Shown in pieces: positions 12,341 through 22,065 of a DNA stretch of 64,000 bases. This DNA comes from Antilocapra americana (Eukaryota > Chordata > Mammalia > Artiodactyla > Antilocapridae), in assembly GCA_007570785.1 (NCBI GenBank), contig ML660772.1, forward strand, positions 34,759,121 through 34,823,120, read 5' to 3'. The stretch's first letter is position 1. Each line of letters opens with the position of its first letter. The notes beneath the pieces were generated by a model that was not told where the DNA came from, ran no database searches, and saw only the letters and a program-made list of their open reading frames with translations. The translations under genes and the position numbers were made by a program.

Positions 12341-12379
12341 TGTGATTTGGATACTCCTCTCATCAAGGTGGGGTCTACG

Positions 12380-12830
12380 TCTCCTCCTCTTAAAACTGAG
12401 CAAATGTTTATGATTATCTCAAACAACAGAGCAGGATAGAAGTGGTACTACTATATGACTTCCGTAGCCAGAACATTAAAAAATGCCATGAATTCTATCT
12501 AACTCTCTTGGAACACTTGCTTTCGAAACCCAGCCACCAAGCTGTAAAGAAGCCCAAGCAGCTCATAGAGGCCCTAGCTGGAGAGAAACTGAGGCCTTCC
12601 CCCACCCACAAGCATCACTGAGGTTCAAGCCGAGAGCCAGCACTAAGGTGCCTGTCATGCAAGGCCATCTTGCAGTATGTCATGTAGTATTCAGTCATCT
12701 CAGCTGATAGTGCACGCAGTGGAGACAGGGGCTTCTGGCCTTTCCTGCTCAAACCGCAGATTTGTGAGCAAAATAAAGATGTTGTTCTTGTTGTTTAAAG
12801 CTACTAAGTTTTAGGGTGGTCTGTTACAAA
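12380..12830 (+). mobile_element. MaLR (MLT1-like) LTR
   Basis: Includes CTCTCTTGGAACACTTGC, AACCCAGCCACCAAGCTGT, GAAGCCCAAGCAGC, and the polyadenylation-region block AAATAAAGATGTTGTTC with TTGTTTAAAGCTACTAAGTT near its end. Orientation + by comparison with the MLT1 consensus as I know it. Confidence 0.7.
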
Positions 12831-12866
12831 AAGATAGATACTGGACTTCTGGAATCTTTTAAAGTG

Positions 12867-13080
12867 GAGTGGTTTTCAACTGGGGATAATTTTGCTCCAT
12901 AGAACACATCTGAAAATGTCTGGAGATATTTTGGTTGTCACAACTGGGGAGGGATGCTACTGGCATCTAGTGGGTTAAAGCCAGGAATGCTATTTAACAT
13001 TCTATAATACACAGGACAGCCCCCTGCAACAAAGAATTATCTGGCTCAAAACGTCATTGGTCTCCTGGTTGAGAGGTAGT
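12867..13080 (-). mobile_element. MER20 (hAT-Charlie DNA transposon)
   Basis: Reverse complement of MER20: AGTGGTTTTCAACTGGGG, GTCTGGAGATATTTTGGTTG, TCACAACTGGGGAGGG, TGCTACTGGCATCTAGTGGG, ACAGGACAGCCCCCTGC, AAGAATTATCTGGC. Near the right end the words CAAAACGTCATTGGTCT and TGGTTGAGAG recur at 13412-13440, as if the element end had been split by an insertion. MER20 copies are known to act as enhancers in some tissues; nothing here shows that for this copy. Confidence 0.85.
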
Positions 13081-13411
13081 CAGATGTAACTAGCTCTTTT
13101 GCTATAGTACATAGACATCTGAGACATGAAGTCTTCTCAATCTTCTTTCATCACAGGTCGACCTTGGGATTCTTCTGAAAACCATGAACTGGGATTTATT
13201 TGGGTTTCCCAGGTGGCAGTAGGGGTAAAGAAACTGCCTGCCAATGCAGGAGACACAGGAGACGGGGGTTCGGGAAAATCTCCTGGAGGAAGGCATGGCA
13301 ATCCACTCCAGTATTCTTGCCTGGAGAATTCCATGGACTGAAGAGCCTGGTGGACTACAGTCCATAGGGTCACAAAGAGCCGGACACAACTGAAGCAACG
13401 TAGCACACACA
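13076..13411 (+). mobile_element. Composite insertion: ~126 bp of non-SINE DNA plus Bov-tA
   Basis: The block between two near-identical 29-bp words (13047-13075 and 13412-13440, 26 of 29 matching) holds about 126 bp of unassigned sequence followed by a Bov-tA that ends exactly where the second word starts. The layout fits one retroposition event with a long target-site duplication. A local duplication is the alternative. Confidence 0.5.
13202..13411 (+). mobile_element. Bov-tA SINE
   Basis: Forward Bov-tA from TGGGTTTCCCAGGTGGC to a CACACACAC tail. The middle (TTCGGGAAAATCTCCTGG) has lost part of the tRNA-like B-box region, so it is unlikely to be transcribed by polymerase III. Confidence 0.93.
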
Positions 13412-13829
13412 CAAAATGTCATTGGTCTAATGGTTGAGAGATGCTGATTTAAAATTCCCCTGAAATAAAAATGACAGGCATAATCTTAAGTCTCAAGCCT
13501 GGCAAAAGGTGTTGCTTTATCCCAAACATCTCAGTCCTCCAAAAAGCTGCTCTTTTGCTAGCACAGCTTTCTAGAAGGAAAGCCTCAATCAATGCCTTTT
13601 TAGAAATTCATTTTAGGGAACAATGGATAAGGAAGAGTTTTCCAGAAGTAATAATCCAATGCATCTAAAGTAGAAGACAAAGGAACTAACGCCACTGACA
13701 GTAAATTTAGTGCTTATGTTCTCAATTCTGCAAGATATGGTGTTGAGTGTGGAAGAAAGGCCACTGATTGCTTCTGCTTTTTCCTAGTAACAGTTTTATT
13801 GTGACTATGTTGCTTTTGTTCCCCCACTG

Positions 13830-14265
13830 TAATGGGTTACATTATGTTCTCCTCCAAAAAAAAAATCATATCCACCCATAGCCTTATTTGGAAATAGCGT
13901 TTTTAACAGATGTAATTACTTAAGGTGAAGTCATATCAGATTAGTGTGCATGTTAAGTTGCTTCAGTTGTGGCAAACTCTCTGCCACCCTATGGACTGCA
14001 GCCCACCAGGCTCCTCTGCCTGTGGGGTTTTCCAGGAAAGAATACTGGAGTGAATTGTCATGTCCCCTCCAAGGGATTTTCCCAGCCCAGGGATCAAACC
14101 CACATCTCTTAGGCCTTCTGCATTGGCAAGTGGGTTCTTTACCACTAGTGCCATCTGGGAAACCCCATACCTCATTAGAGTTGGCCTTAAATCCAATGAC
14201 TGGTATCTTCATGAGAGAGAGATGAGAGATTTAGACAGAGATACAGAGAAAACAGCCAAGTGAAG
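13830..14265 (+). mobile_element. MaLR (MLT1-like) LTR split by a SINE
   Basis: Left part carries TAATGGGTTACATTATGTTC, a CCTTATTTGGAAATAGCG block and AACAGATGTAATTACTTAAG. Right part carries TTGGCCTTAAATCCAATGAC and TGGTATCTTCATGAGAGAG. These blocks are adjacent in MLT1 LTRs, so the Bov-tA at 13945-14165 interrupted one LTR. Confidence 0.82.
13945..14165 (-). mobile_element. Bov-tA SINE nested in MaLR LTR
   Basis: Reverse-oriented Bov-tA. The flanks CATATCAGATTAG (13932-13944) and CATACCTCATTAG (14166-14178) match at 11 of 13 positions, consistent with a decayed target-site duplication. Confidence 0.93.
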
Positions 14266-16690
14266 ATTCCTCAGGAAGGGTTCATGAGAACTGTATTTCC
14301 TAAATTCTATGTTTATAAAAGTCTTTGCCCTTTAACTTGAAAGTTACTTCATATAAAATCCTTGGTTTATACTGTCTTTCTTGAATGGCTTAAATATGTT
14401 ACTCTACCCTCTCTGATCCAGAGGATTGCTAAAGAAAAAGTGCAATGTTAACACAATTGTCTTCCCCTTTTAAGTCACATCCCTTCCTAAAGCTGAATAG
14501 CCAAAGGATTTTCTTTCCTATTTTTCAAAGTCCAGTAACTTTACTAGAATATGTCTTGTGTTGGCTATTTTGAGTCAATATATTCTCAGGTATGCAATAC
14601 GATCTTTCAATATCTAGTTTCATATCATTTTTTTTTTAATTTCGGAAAGTTTTCTTGAGTCACCATTTTTTAGTGTTTGTTCCTTTGGTTTTCTTCTTCA
14701 GAGACTTCTATCATCCATGTACTTGATCCCATTATCTTTTTAGTATTTGCTACTTTCTCTAGAATACTTTGTATTTGTCTTCATTATTTTTGAAAAAATT
14801 TATTTATTTTTAATTGAAGGATAATTGCTTTACAATATTGTGTTGTTTTTTCCCACATATCAGCATGAATCAGCCATAGGTATATGTCATCACTTTGTTT
14901 TTTAGAAAGAAGAATTTTTACTATCCATTGTTTGTAGGCATTATCAGTTTTTTGCTGTAGTATTCTTTTTAGTTTAGCCTTCATCTATGTAATATTATTT
15001 TCTTCATTTATAATTCTTTCCTCACTTATGAGTCTTTCTAATTCTAATTTGCATGATCCTTTCATGACATGCATTAACTTTCTGATGTCTTTAATTTGTT
15101 TTCAAGTAATACAGTTTTGCTCTATTTTGTGGACACTGCTTTTTGATGTACTGTAGGGAAGTTATTCTGCTCTGTTTGCTCTCTTTTCTCATAAGTTTGT
15201 ATTGGATTTGACCTTAATAACTTATTGTTACCCATTTTTATGTGACATTAATTTTCCTAAACTTATACAATGAAGCAGAGTTTAGAAAATTGTGTCCAAC
15301 TTCAGAGAGCTCCATTCTCCCCTGTTTTTATGTAGCACTAACAAATACAATGGGATTTTGGAGATTTCCTGACTCTGTTTCCCTTTCTGGCTGTTGAGCA
15401 CTTGAAATATGGCCAGTATGACTGAGAAGTCAAATCTTAAGCTTTAACTGATTTTAGTTAACCTAATTAATTAAATTTTAAATAATTACATGTGGTTACT
15501 GGCTACTATATTGGAGAGAGCTCCTCTAGCCTTTCACTTTCCATTGTCTCTTCTACCCCAACCTACTTATCCTGATTTCCCTTGACAAAGCTTCTTACTG
15601 TGGGACCCTCTCCTAAACAGAAGTCCTAGTGGGTTAGTCATGAGATACCACAGGGTGAGATTAATTCAGCCCCTTCAGTCACATTTCACTGTTTCAGCTG
15701 CTCTTTGAAATTTGGCCTGCAGTGTTTTAAAATGGATATCTGGAGGAGAACATCTTGAATTTTCGTGATGTTCATCAGACACCAACTTATTGCTTCTCTC
15801 CCTCCCCTGACAGAATTTTTTATACATGCATGTCTTGTGGCTTTTGTTGGCTTGTCCTAATCTGTTGTGTTTTTGGGTTCATGGAGATACCTTGCCAGTT
15901 TTATTGTACAGGCTGTCCATGGCTTTTGGTTTTGCTAACCAGTTGATCAGTTTTTTGCATTTTTTTTTGAATGTAGATTTTTCAGGCAGATTGAAAAATT
16001 ATACTGCCACTGCCCCATCTTCCTAAAATGCTTTGAATAATATATTTTTATATAAGGTTTTTCCATTAAGAAATATGTCATGATCATCATGGAATATTTT
16101 TTAAAGGAAAGAAGGAATCCCCATGGACCTATCAATCAGAGACAAACCACTGCTAATATTTTATGAATTTTCCTCATGTTTCTTTTCTGTGCATGATATT
16201 TTTGCACAGTTGTGAGCACAATCTATATACCATTCTATTTTCTATTTTGTTCCTATAACATTATGATTATTTACTGTTAGAAAAAATTAATATAAACTTA
16301 TCATGTGAATCAGTCATTATTTCCCTAGCCAAACCCCAGTGTTTGGTCAATTAAAAAATTTTTTACAGGTAATAATTTGCTCTGAAAAAATGTTTGTATC
16401 CCTTTAGAACAATGTATAATCCATACAAGCTGCTAATGAGCAATAATAGCTAAGTCAGTAGCACAGGAGTTCCTCTAACAGGTGTTAATAAATTATGAAC
16501 ATTTGCTAAAGAGGCCACCTAGGGTTACATTAATAATTGAGGAGACAGGTAGAATCATCTTTATCTTGGAAATTTACCTTACCTGGTGTAGAAAACTTTC
16601 CTATTGGTGTTTCCTTTTCCTAGTGTTTTTAATATGTTGATTGTGTGTGTGTTTATACGTACATGTGTATATGTAGATGTTTGTGCCTGT
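14266..16690. other. AT-rich stretch, probably very old antisense LINE remnants
   Basis: T-rich + strand with repeated TTTCTAATTCT, TTCATTTATAATTC and similar words that recall antisense LINE coding sequence, but too decayed to name. A recognisable younger L1 3' fragment is listed separately at 14798-14890. No gene seen. Confidence 0.35.
14798..14890 (-). mobile_element. Ruminant L1 3'-end fragment, antisense
   Basis: About 90 bp matching the terminal L1 word order in reverse: TTTTTAATTGAAGGATAATT, GCTTTACAATATTGTGTTG, CAGCATGAATCAGCCATAGG. Severely 5'-truncated. Confidence 0.75.
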
Positions 16691-16699
16691 GTATTTATA

Positions 16700-17590
16700 A
16701 CCAGTCATCTGTATCTCCAGCCCAGATGTCTCTTTTGACTGCCAAACTCAGATCCAATCGGCCTTGTAAAATCATTACATACAAATGAAACTCATCTAAG
16801 ATGGGAAACCCACCTTAAGGAGATTTACAGCCATCTTACAAGTCACCAAAATAGATTCCTAAGAGTGATGCTTAGGGATGCTCGTCCTTCCTCCTTTTGA
16901 GTCAATCACTCAATTCCAGTATTTTCTATTTCCTTAAAATCATTGGTTACTCCTTTAACTCTCTATGTTGCTGCCTCAGTTTGTCCCATAGCCTATTTGA
17001 CATGGGCTACAACTATTACTCCCCAACTTTACTTTCTGTTAAATTCAGTGAGAATTTAATCCTTTCCTACAGTTGGACATTGTTGATGAATTCCTTCTTG
17101 AATTTATCCTCTTGGTTGTTGAGAACTCTAATTTTTTTTTTCTTACTAACTTTTATTTCCTTTCTGTGCTTTTCTTGCTCAGCTTTGCTCAATTGAGGTC
17201 ATTGATATTATCTCTTATTTTGCTATATCCCATGCTGATCTTTTCCACCCATGGCTTTCAATTATTTATCTATGTAAGATATCAACACCTAAACCACCAT
17301 TCCACTCCAGTTCTCATCTCTAAGATTAACATTTGGATACTTCAGTATCCCAACCTCAAACCTAATATATATTAAAAACTGTACCCTTTGTCCTCATCCC
17401 ACTCCCAGGAAAACACAACTAAACAAAACACAGCCTATCATCCTATATTTTCCTTTTTCCAGAACAACCTACAAAAATGAGCAAGCCAGAAACATGTGTA
17501 TTATCTTCTACTCATTTTTCTGTTATCAATTACATCTTGTCATCAAACAGTGCCAGTTCTAATTCCTTAATATCTCTTTAGCGTAACACT
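16700..17590 (+). mobile_element. L2 LINE fragment
   Basis: Resembles L2 coding remnants in + orientation: CCCATGGCTTTCAATTATTT, ATTAACATTTGGATACTTCA, CTCAAACCTAATATATATT and TGTCATCAAACAGTGCCAG follow the L2 order. Highly diverged; limits approximate. A T9 run near 17133 lies inside it. Confidence 0.5.
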
Positions 17591-18149
17591 TGTACAGCTA
17601 ATAAGAAATTGGAATCTAATCCTCCTAATCTAAAACTTATCTACCTCAATGGTATCTTCTGTATAATTGGCACAGTAGTGTTTCCAGGTAGGTATCACTT
17701 AATTTCAACTAGCAAATGATACACAAAGTGATGCTAGGAGGTTTGGGAGGGGGAGAGAGAGAAAAAGGCAAAATATGATGCTAAAAAATGTTTCCAGATA
17801 TTTTCTTTAGTGTTATCTCTCAAATTTCACAAAATAAGCCCAAAATTTATGTTACAACATTGTTTGATGCCTTATTTAAACTGTTTCACTGGACATTTTC
17901 CATCTGTTAAGCTCCCTGAAAGAGACCAAATTGCCTTGTCATAACTAAACCTCATGCTCATTGGAGTTTACACTGGGTAAACTTTGCAGGAGCCCAAACA
18001 CTGTAGCATGGTTTGGGAAAGTGGCTTTGAAAAGTTTTAATTAAACTGAGTGAGAAGAAAAATTCATGACCATCTTGGTCATTCCATTTTTAGTTTATTA
18101 ATAGAATAAGAAAAACATCACATCATAAATCAGTGCTCTGTTTGTTACT

Positions 18150-18718
18150 GAACTGAACTTCGGTCTGCTCATCCAATACGAGACAAAGCTAAGCTACTGA
18201 CACCAGGTTGTAGTGAGGCAAACTGTAGTGTTTATTGCAAAGGCACCAAGCAAGGAGAACAAGCAACTAATGCTCAAAACACTAAAATTCCCCAATGGGT
18301 TTTAGGGGAGAGTTTTTAAAGGCAGCATTTGGGGTATAGGTTGTAGGGTGCCTGACCAGCTTGTGCACAATTCTCTGACTTGTCAGTGGTGAAGTAACAG
18401 CATGCTATTTCAGGAATCCCAATCATCAACCTTAATTCCAACTGGTCTGGGGCCTACCTGTTGGTGGTTCATCTGTTGGAGTGGGGGCTGGTTTCTGTAA
18501 AACCAGTACAAGGATATGGCTCAGGATACTGTCTATAGCACTGAAGGAAGAAACTAAAGGTCCTTGGCTTTACTTTACAGCTAAACTATTATTGGTTTCG
18601 TTTGACTGTTTTCCTTTGTTTTTGCAATTTCTCATTTATCTGATTAAATTTGCTTTTGGGAACTTGGGAAAAGCCTAGGAAGTTAATGTTCTTCTACAAA
18701 CAAAAGGCAGGGGACACC
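18150..18718 (-). mobile_element. Ruminant endogenous retrovirus LTR, apparently solo, antisense
   Basis: Matches the reverse of a ruminant ERV LTR (BTLTR1-like): ACGAGACAAAGCTAAGCTAC, TGACACCAGGTTGTAG, AGTGTTTATTGCAAAGGC, TTCCCCAATGGGTTTTAG, GGGGGCTGGTTTCTGTAAA, GGATATGGCTCAGGATACTG. No gag, pol or env sequence lies beside it, so it is probably a solo LTR. Ends and target duplication not resolved. Confidence 0.75.
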
Positions 18719-18818
18719 AGAGGTCTGTCCAAGCGAAGGCCCTAAGGGTTGAAAACGTTAGCTAAAATGAATTTGGGCTTTTTCCAGTTACCAAATTTCC
18801 AGAGGTAAAGGGGAGAGA

Positions 18819-19034
18819 GGGCTTCCCTTGTAGCTCTGTTGGTAAAGAATCTGCCTGCAGTGCAGGAGACCTGGGTTTGATTCCTGGGTTGGGAAGGTCC
18901 TCTGGACAAGGGAATGGCAACCGCTTCCAGTATTCTTGCCTGGGGAATTCCATGGATAGAGGAGCCTGGCAGGCTACAGTCCATTGGGTCGCAAGAGTCA
19001 GACATGACTGAGCGACTAAACAACCACCACCACC
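18819..19034 (+). mobile_element. Bov-tA SINE with exact target-site duplication
   Basis: Full Bov-tA (GGGCTTCCCTTGTAGCTC to GACTAAACAACCACCACC) flanked by an exact 12-bp duplication AAAGGGGAGAGA (18807-18818 and 19035-19046). Both the duplication and the SINE body are well preserved, so it is a comparatively young copy. It is the ruminant-specific insertion nearest upstream of the TES promoter. Confidence 0.97.
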
Positions 19035-19046
19035 AAAGGGGAGAGA

Positions 19047-19880
19047 AATGTGGACCTAATTAGCTACATGATTTGTGACTTTTTCCCTTTTAAAAGTAGA
19101 TGCAGACTAGGTGGTCACTTGCTATCTGATCATTATAATTTTCTATCATTACCATGAACAGAGGAGGAAAAAAAAGGACTCGTCTCTTTTAACTAGTCAA
19201 AAGGTTGTTTCTTTCCATTCCAAACATGCTGAAGACACTGCTTAAAGACTCGAGCTCTGTCCCCAGGAGACTAAGAAATTGGGCAGATCCCTATACCTCT
19301 GGGGTCCTCAGTTCCCTGCAAAATGAGAAAGTTATACTCAATAACCCCTAGAATTCCTTTCAAGTCCACCAAGCCAATAGTATTCTTTGCAATTGCTCCT
19401 AAACGAGACCGTGATATGGATTGAAATCTAGAGCTGCCGCGCTGCTTCTTATGCCTATGATACTGCTTCATCAAAGCATGAGGCACATGAGCAGCCTCAC
19501 ATCATTCCACACAACAGGGACAAAGGGCAAGCCTCTCCTTCCAAAGGAATGGTGTACGTTATCTCTTTGGTGGTTCACGTTATCCTCAGTTTTGAACTAT
19601 CAAATGCTCAGAAAACCCATATAACCATCTTTATTGGCTGTCTGAGATAAGGTTTCCTGCCAGCGCTTGGGATATCAGAGAAAAGTATTTAGCCAAGGGC
19701 CATTTCCACAACTCAACAGTGAAATTATAGAGTGCAATGCCCATCATGAAGATCCTTAACAATCCTCACAACTTCTCTTTTTCTTTGCTCTGAATTCATA
19801 TCTAAAGTCCCAAGCAAAACCAGGTACAAACTGACTGAATGGAAAAGGCTCTTCCTCATTTCAGCTGGAGACAGCCTGGG
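19047..19880. other. TES upstream flank, no repeat recognised
   Basis: Apparently unique DNA between the last SINE and the CpG island. It could hold distal promoter elements, but no specific site can be argued. Confidence 0.45.
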
Positions 19881-19942
19881 CTCCAACTCTTCGGGAGCAG
19901 GTAGCCTCCGGATTGAGCTCCGCAGGGTACCGCCCCGAACGC

Positions 19943-20040
19943 GGCCCCGCCCCTCACCTTGCCGGCGCTGCGCTCGGCAGCGAAGGTGCGTGCGGCGCTC
20001 GGTGATTGGCGGCTGCCCGGAGGGGCCCGGCTGCCATTGG
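19943..20040 (+). promoter_or_regulatory. TES: GC box and two inverted CCAAT boxes
   Basis: GGCCCCGCCCCTC at 19943-19955 is an Sp1-type GC box on the reverse strand. ATTGG occurs at 20005-20009 (TGATTGGCGG context) and 20036-20040 (CCATTGG context), spaced about 31 bp, the inverted form bound by NF-Y. They lie 200-300 bp upstream of the TES start codon. Assignment by motif only. Confidence 0.6.
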
Positions 20041-20240
20041 CTGCTTGGGCCTCTTTGTTCCCGGTCCCCGCCGCAGGCTGGCAGCAGCCAACTGGGCGGC
20101 GGAAGTTTGACCGTGCCGGGCGAGTGGCTGCGGCCGTGGCGCCGGTGTCCCGGCACATCTCCTCCAGTACCCGCAGCGGTGCCAGCGATCCTGGGCGTGG
20201 TATCCCCTCCAGGAGGAGAAACCCCCTCTGACACACAGAC

Positions 20241-20267
20241 ATGGACCTGGAGGCCAAAGTGAAGAAG
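20241..20267 (+). CDS. TES: TES coding exon 1 (residues 1-9)
   Basis: Encodes MDLEAKVKK, the N terminus of testin, then stops at a consensus donor (AAG|GTAGGG) in phase 0. The ATG is the first ATG on the + strand in the CpG island and has a strong context (G at -3, G at +4). Testin is a roughly 420-residue focal-adhesion and actin-associated protein with an N-terminal cysteine-rich region, a PET domain and three LIM domains; it binds Mena, zyxin and related partners and is a candidate tumour suppressor (family knowledge). The reading is confirmed because exon 2, 31 kb downstream, continues the same protein in phase. The 5' untranslated limit cannot be fixed from sequence alone. Confidence 0.93.
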
Positions 20268-20800
20268 GTAGGGTGGCTGGCAGCAGCCGCTTCACCTGAG
20301 CGGGGCGCCGCCCCCTGGCTACCCGTGGCTGGGGGGGCGCAGGGGCCGTCGGGCACGAGCGGTCTCGGGCTCTCCGGAGCCCCGGGCCCCAGGACCCGGT
20401 CCTTCGGGTAGAAGGGGTGTCCGCTGGCCCTACTGACGCCTGAAACCCAGGAGCGACTGAGAGTCGCGCGCGAGGGCGGGCGCGGGACATTTCTCCCTGT
20501 CTAACCAAGTCCAACGGTTGGAGGTGTTTGAAACTTTTCCTTAAGAGGTTTCGGCTGGGCCTGTGCCTCCCAAGAAGAAAAGGAGGAGGTTAGGGCGAGT
20601 TCGGGCGAAACCGTGACACTACTTCTTCCTGTCTCAGGAAGCTGAACTTTATTAAGCCTTTGTGGTTTGGGCTCACTGATGAGACTTTTGACAGCTCAGA
20701 CCTCCCTTGCCCAGCTTGACAGTCAGAGGCTCTCTAGAGTGAGCGTTGATGTAACGCGCTTCCTTCGGAGCAGTGGCTGGTGATAGCACGAAAGGTGAAG

Positions 20801-20820
20801 TTTTGTTTTGTTTTGTTTTT
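20801..20820. repeat. (TTTTG)n short tract
   Basis: Three TTTTG units plus flanking T residues just inside intron 1, beyond the CpG island. Confidence 0.85.
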
Positions 20821-21734
20821 GTCTCTCTTTGGTCACTCATTACTTGATTTCCAAAGCAGTGTCTTCCTCCCTCAAAGAAAATGTTCTTCTTTGGCAACTA
20901 GTCCCAAAGGACAATTGTCAGCGGTGGTTTAGCTCCAGGAGACGTTTCCAGACTGGCTGCCCTCCGGGCGTCAGGACCCACGGCCCTACCTGAGCCGCTC
21001 CGTGATTTTCGGAGATTCGCGTTTCCTGGGAGAAAAGGGTGGGGACCAGACTGTGACTCACAGGGAATGCTGATCTCATATCCCAGTGTAACGTTCTGTG
21101 TGAAAGGTTGTCTCATTCCAGGGAATTGCTTAGATTTACTTTGCAGTAAATTTAAGCTAGTTGCTCCTTATCAAATAAGGAAGGAAGTTCTGCTGAGAGT
21201 AAAGGGGGGACAAAATAGAGAACCTAATTTTCTTCTCTTGCTCATTGTGGGTTATCAACATTGCCATTACTTCATCTTCTAAAGACAAGGTTTCTGACCT
21301 AAGCATTAGTTCTGTTTCATGTCCAGAGTTGGATTTGTGAAAATATATGCAAGTGCAAAATATTAGGTTAGGAGGCTGTTGAAAAATAAAAAGCCTGCAG
21401 TGAGGAAAAAAACACATTTGCCCCTTATGACTAGACTCAGCATTCAAAAGGGAATTCAAGAACAGGAAAATGTGAATTCTCAGAATACAGTGATTGAATT
21501 CTATTGTCTTCTAGTTTGGTTTCTTATTCTTTTCTTTGCTTTTAGATGACACTAACATTTTTTTGTTAATCTTGCCTGTTACTAGGAAAGCATTTTGTTT
21601 GCCCCTTAATTAGCCTTCTGTTGATGAACTCTGCTTATTTTGTTTTTCATGTGGGAAACAGTTGGGGGGGGTGTCTTGTCTATGCTTAAACATAATGCTT
21701 CAAAAAAGATTTTTTAAATGCCCAGATCCTTTGG

Positions 21735-22065
21735 GAGGGAGGAGGGATGAATGGGTGAAACCGTTCTGTATGCTACTGTAATTGTGAATACATGTCATTA
21801 TTTATTTGTCAAAACCCACAGAATAAACACCAAGAGTGGACTCTTAAAATAAACTGTGGACTTTGGGGGATGATGATGTGCCAGTGTAAGTTCATCAGTT
21901 GTAGCAAATATGCCACTTTGATGTGGGATATTGATAATGGGGAGGGGGTGGTCTGAAAGGGGATAGGGAGATATATGGGAATGCTATATCTTCTGCTAAA
22001 TTTTGCTGTGAACCTAAAACTGCTCTGGAAAAAAAAAAAACTCTCTATTTAGAAGGGAAAAAAAA
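21735..22065 (+). mobile_element. L1M-type 3' end
   Basis: Clear mammalian-wide L1 3' terminus: TACATGTCATTATTTATTTG, AAACCCACAGAATAAACACC, TGTGGACTTTGGGGGATGAT, GTTCATCAGTTGTAGCAAAT, TGCTGTGAACCTAAAACTGC, then an A tract. It predates ruminant repeats; no coding sequence remains. Confidence 0.85.

Larger units (their letters stand above)
19890..20505 (+). promoter_or_regulatory. TES: CpG-island promoter of TES
   Basis: A sharp GC- and CpG-rich island in an otherwise AT-rich window, starting near the TCCGGATTGAGCTCCGC word and ending after GTCGCGCGCGAGGGCGGGCG. It covers the first coding exon and its upstream region. No TATA box is evident. Features expected of a broad housekeeping-type promoter (GC box, inverted CCAAT boxes, ETS-like CGGAAGT at 20100-20106) are present. 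Methylation of the TES CpG island is known in human tumours; methylation cannot be read here. The start site was not determined. Confidence 0.9.

Noticed and set aside
19725..20514. Long overlapping minus-strand open frames (166-186 residues) across the CpG island
   Set aside because: They come from GC-rich composition with few stop codons, are rich in proline, arginine and alanine without any domain, and lie opposite the TES promoter and first exon.
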